From: Accumulibacter sp.
GTDB lineage: Bacteria > Pseudomonadota > Gammaproteobacteria > Burkholderiales > Rhodocyclaceae
Length of the DNA: 5,741 nucleotides
Direction: 5' to 3'
Assembly (NCBI GenBank): GCA_031264825.1
Contig: JAISDL010000087.1
Location: forward strand, 1 to 5,741
Shown: piece by piece, positions 4,881 through 5,741 of the stretch
Position numbering within the stretch: the first letter of the stretch is position 1
Layout of the letters: every line of letters begins with the position of its first letter
The notes under the pieces: model-generated
Database searches by the model: none
The model's input: only the letters and a program-made list of their open reading frames with translations
Told to the model about the DNA's origin: nothing
Translations under genes and position numbers: made by a program

Positions 4881-5055
4881 ACGTATAAACTCTACATATC
4901 GTCCAGGATTTGATCGTATTCAACAGATGGCGGTCATTTACGGAAAGCGAATTGACGACAGAGGAGAACGTTCGGCGCCTTCCGGGATGTATCGACCCCG
5001 TATCCGATCCGGCGAATCAGTGGCTCGATGTCGTCAATCGCGCCAAATAGTCGGC

Positions 5056-5077
5056 CAGTTTGTCTGACTGATTTTTT
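5056..5077 (+). terminator. Weak hairpin followed by T6, possible terminator
   Basis: CAGT (5056-5059) and ACTG (5067-5070) can pair around a seven-base loop and are followed after one base by six T (5072-5077). The stem is only four pairs, so this is weak. If real, it would end a short transcript from the divergent region just before the strong ribosome site of the PH-domain gene. Confidence 0.2.
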
Positions 5078-5103
5078 ACCAACCTAAAAGGAGGGGGAAC
5101 AAA

Positions 5104-5547
5104 ATGGGGAATTACGTGCAAGGCTCTCTGATTTCTGGAGAAAAAGTCGAAGTGGAAGCGAGTGTGTCGTGGGCCAGTCAGCTCTGGTGGTTTGTGTTCG
5201 CCGCCATTTTTATCTCGCAAGTGCCACCCATATATTTCATCGTGCCGCCCATGCTTTTCATCGCGACCGCCGTCCTCAACGTGCTTACGACCGAACTTGC
5301 CGTGACCAATAAAAAAGTGATCGGCAAAGCGGGTTTCATCCGCCGCACTTCGATCGACTTGCAGCTTTCCAAACTCGAATCGATCGTACTTGACCAAGGT
5401 GTCATCGGTCGGATTTTCAATTTTGGCACAGTCGTGGTGCGAGGCACGGGAGGCAACGAGGTGGGCATCCCATACATCAAGTCGCCACTCGAATTCCGCC
5501 GCTCCGTCATGAGTATTGTGGATCAGCAAACAGCGCATTCCTCGTAG
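5104..5547 (+). CDS. Small membrane protein with bacterial PH domain (DUF304/bPH2-type)
   Basis: A 147-residue protein. An N-terminal segment with LISGEKVEVEASVSW (9-23) leads into two adjacent membrane helices (about 24-38 and 42-60, with a PP turn between). A PH-like domain follows at about 62-137: TTELAVTNKKVIGKAGFIRRTSIDLQLSKLESIVL, then GRIFNFGTVVVRGTGGNEVGIPYI and PLEFRRSV. This is the layout of YdbS/YdbT-like bacterial PH proteins with a single domain. The PH domain should face the cytoplasm. The biochemical role of these proteins is poorly known and I propose none. The start is well fixed by a very strong ribosome site, AAGGAGGGGG (5088-5097), before the ATG. An EexN-like lipoprotein gene follows 77 bases later on the same strand. 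Confidence 0.88.
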   Translation: MGNYVQGSLISGEKVEVEASVSWASQLWWFVFAAIFISQVPPIYFIVPPMLFIATAVLNVLTTELAVTNKKVIGKAGFIRRTSIDLQLSKLESIVLDQGVIGRIFNFGTVVVRGTGGNEVGIPYIKSPLEFRRSVMSIVDQQTAHSS

Positions 5548-5624
5548 TTCCCGTCTCCGTTGCAATACCAAGTCAGAAGCGTTGAATATCTGGCTGGCAA
5601 TTTTTCAATTATGAAAGAGCGAAA

Positions 5625-5741
5625 ATGAAACGTACAAACAAGGTCTTGCTGGCAACGATCGCTCTGGCGGCCAGCTTCCTGATCGGCTGCGCAGAGGAAG
5701 TGCACACGGTCGATTGGTACACGGAACACAAGGCGGAACGT
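5625..5741 (+). CDS. EexN-like small lipoprotein, cut by the window end
   Basis: The first 39 residues of an open frame that runs off the window without a stop. MKRTNK starts a hydrophobic stretch (7-20) ending in the lipobox LIGC, with Cys22 as the lipidated residue. The mature part AEEVHTVDWYTEHKAER resembles the start of EexN-family lipoproteins (small lipoproteins named after the entry-exclusion protein of IncN plasmids), which carry a short VxWY..H..ER segment after the Cys. That recognition is from memory and only the first third is visible. The ribosome site AAGAG (5615-5619) lies five bases before the ATG. A five-codon frame from 5611 ends in TGA overlapping this ATG and is probably incidental. 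Family members also occur on chromosomes, so this does not prove a plasmid or integrated conjugative element. Confidence 0.75.
   Translation, partial: MKRTNKVLLATIALAASFLIGCAEEVHTVDWYTEHKAER

Noticed and set aside
4927..5067. 46-codon ATG frame in the divergent region
   Set aside because: It has no ribosome site, weak codon bias and no recognisable domain, and it overlaps a more gene-like frame. Kept only as part of a finding.
5178..5571. Minus-strand frames opposite the PH-domain gene
   Set aside because: The plus-strand frame has a very strong ribosome site, membrane helices and a PH-like domain. The antisense frames show nothing recognisable.

Overview
The window is a GC-rich bacterial chromosome segment, most likely from a betaproteobacterium. 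That assignment is an inference from three gene types: the lipoprotein-type NlpC/P60 hydrolase, the PII protein ending in RIRTGESGEDAL, and an AmtB with a cleavable signal peptide next to glnK. I could run no database search. Six complete protein genes and one partial gene are supported.

Left part (1-2081, + strand): about 380 bases without a gene hold a degenerate CTGATCCCTGA-type repeat on both sides of a block of short GC hairpins, followed by a plausible sigma70 promoter. An M20 family metallopeptidase/deacylase and an NlpC/P60 lipoprotein follow in the same direction, 70 bases apart. Between them lies a small GAATCTG tandem.

Middle part (2116-4411): a small AbrB/SpoVT-type antitoxin-like gene sits behind a perfect 12-base palindrome, with no toxin gene beside it. 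It converges with the glnK-amtB operon on the minus strand. That operon has a well-formed sigma54 (-24/-12) promoter, two candidate NtrC sites about three helical turns apart, and an intrinsic-type terminator after amtB. GlnK, with T-loop Arg47 and Tyr51, is expected to plug the AmtB channel when nitrogen is plentiful. This is a complete nitrogen-starvation ammonium uptake module.

Right part (4492-5741): an XRE-family regulator on the minus strand is followed by a 282-base AT-richer divergent region with inverted repeats. Next, on the plus strand, come a small two-helix membrane protein with a bacterial PH (DUF304-type) domain and the start of an EexN-like lipoprotein cut by the window end. 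This part looks more accessory than the rest.

I see no tRNA, rRNA, CRISPR array, insertion sequence or complete novel multi-gene system. The points most worth following are the 5' repeat/hairpin region, the orphan antitoxin with a possible toxin scar, the sigma54/NtrC control region, and the EexN-like lipoprotein next to the PH-domain gene.
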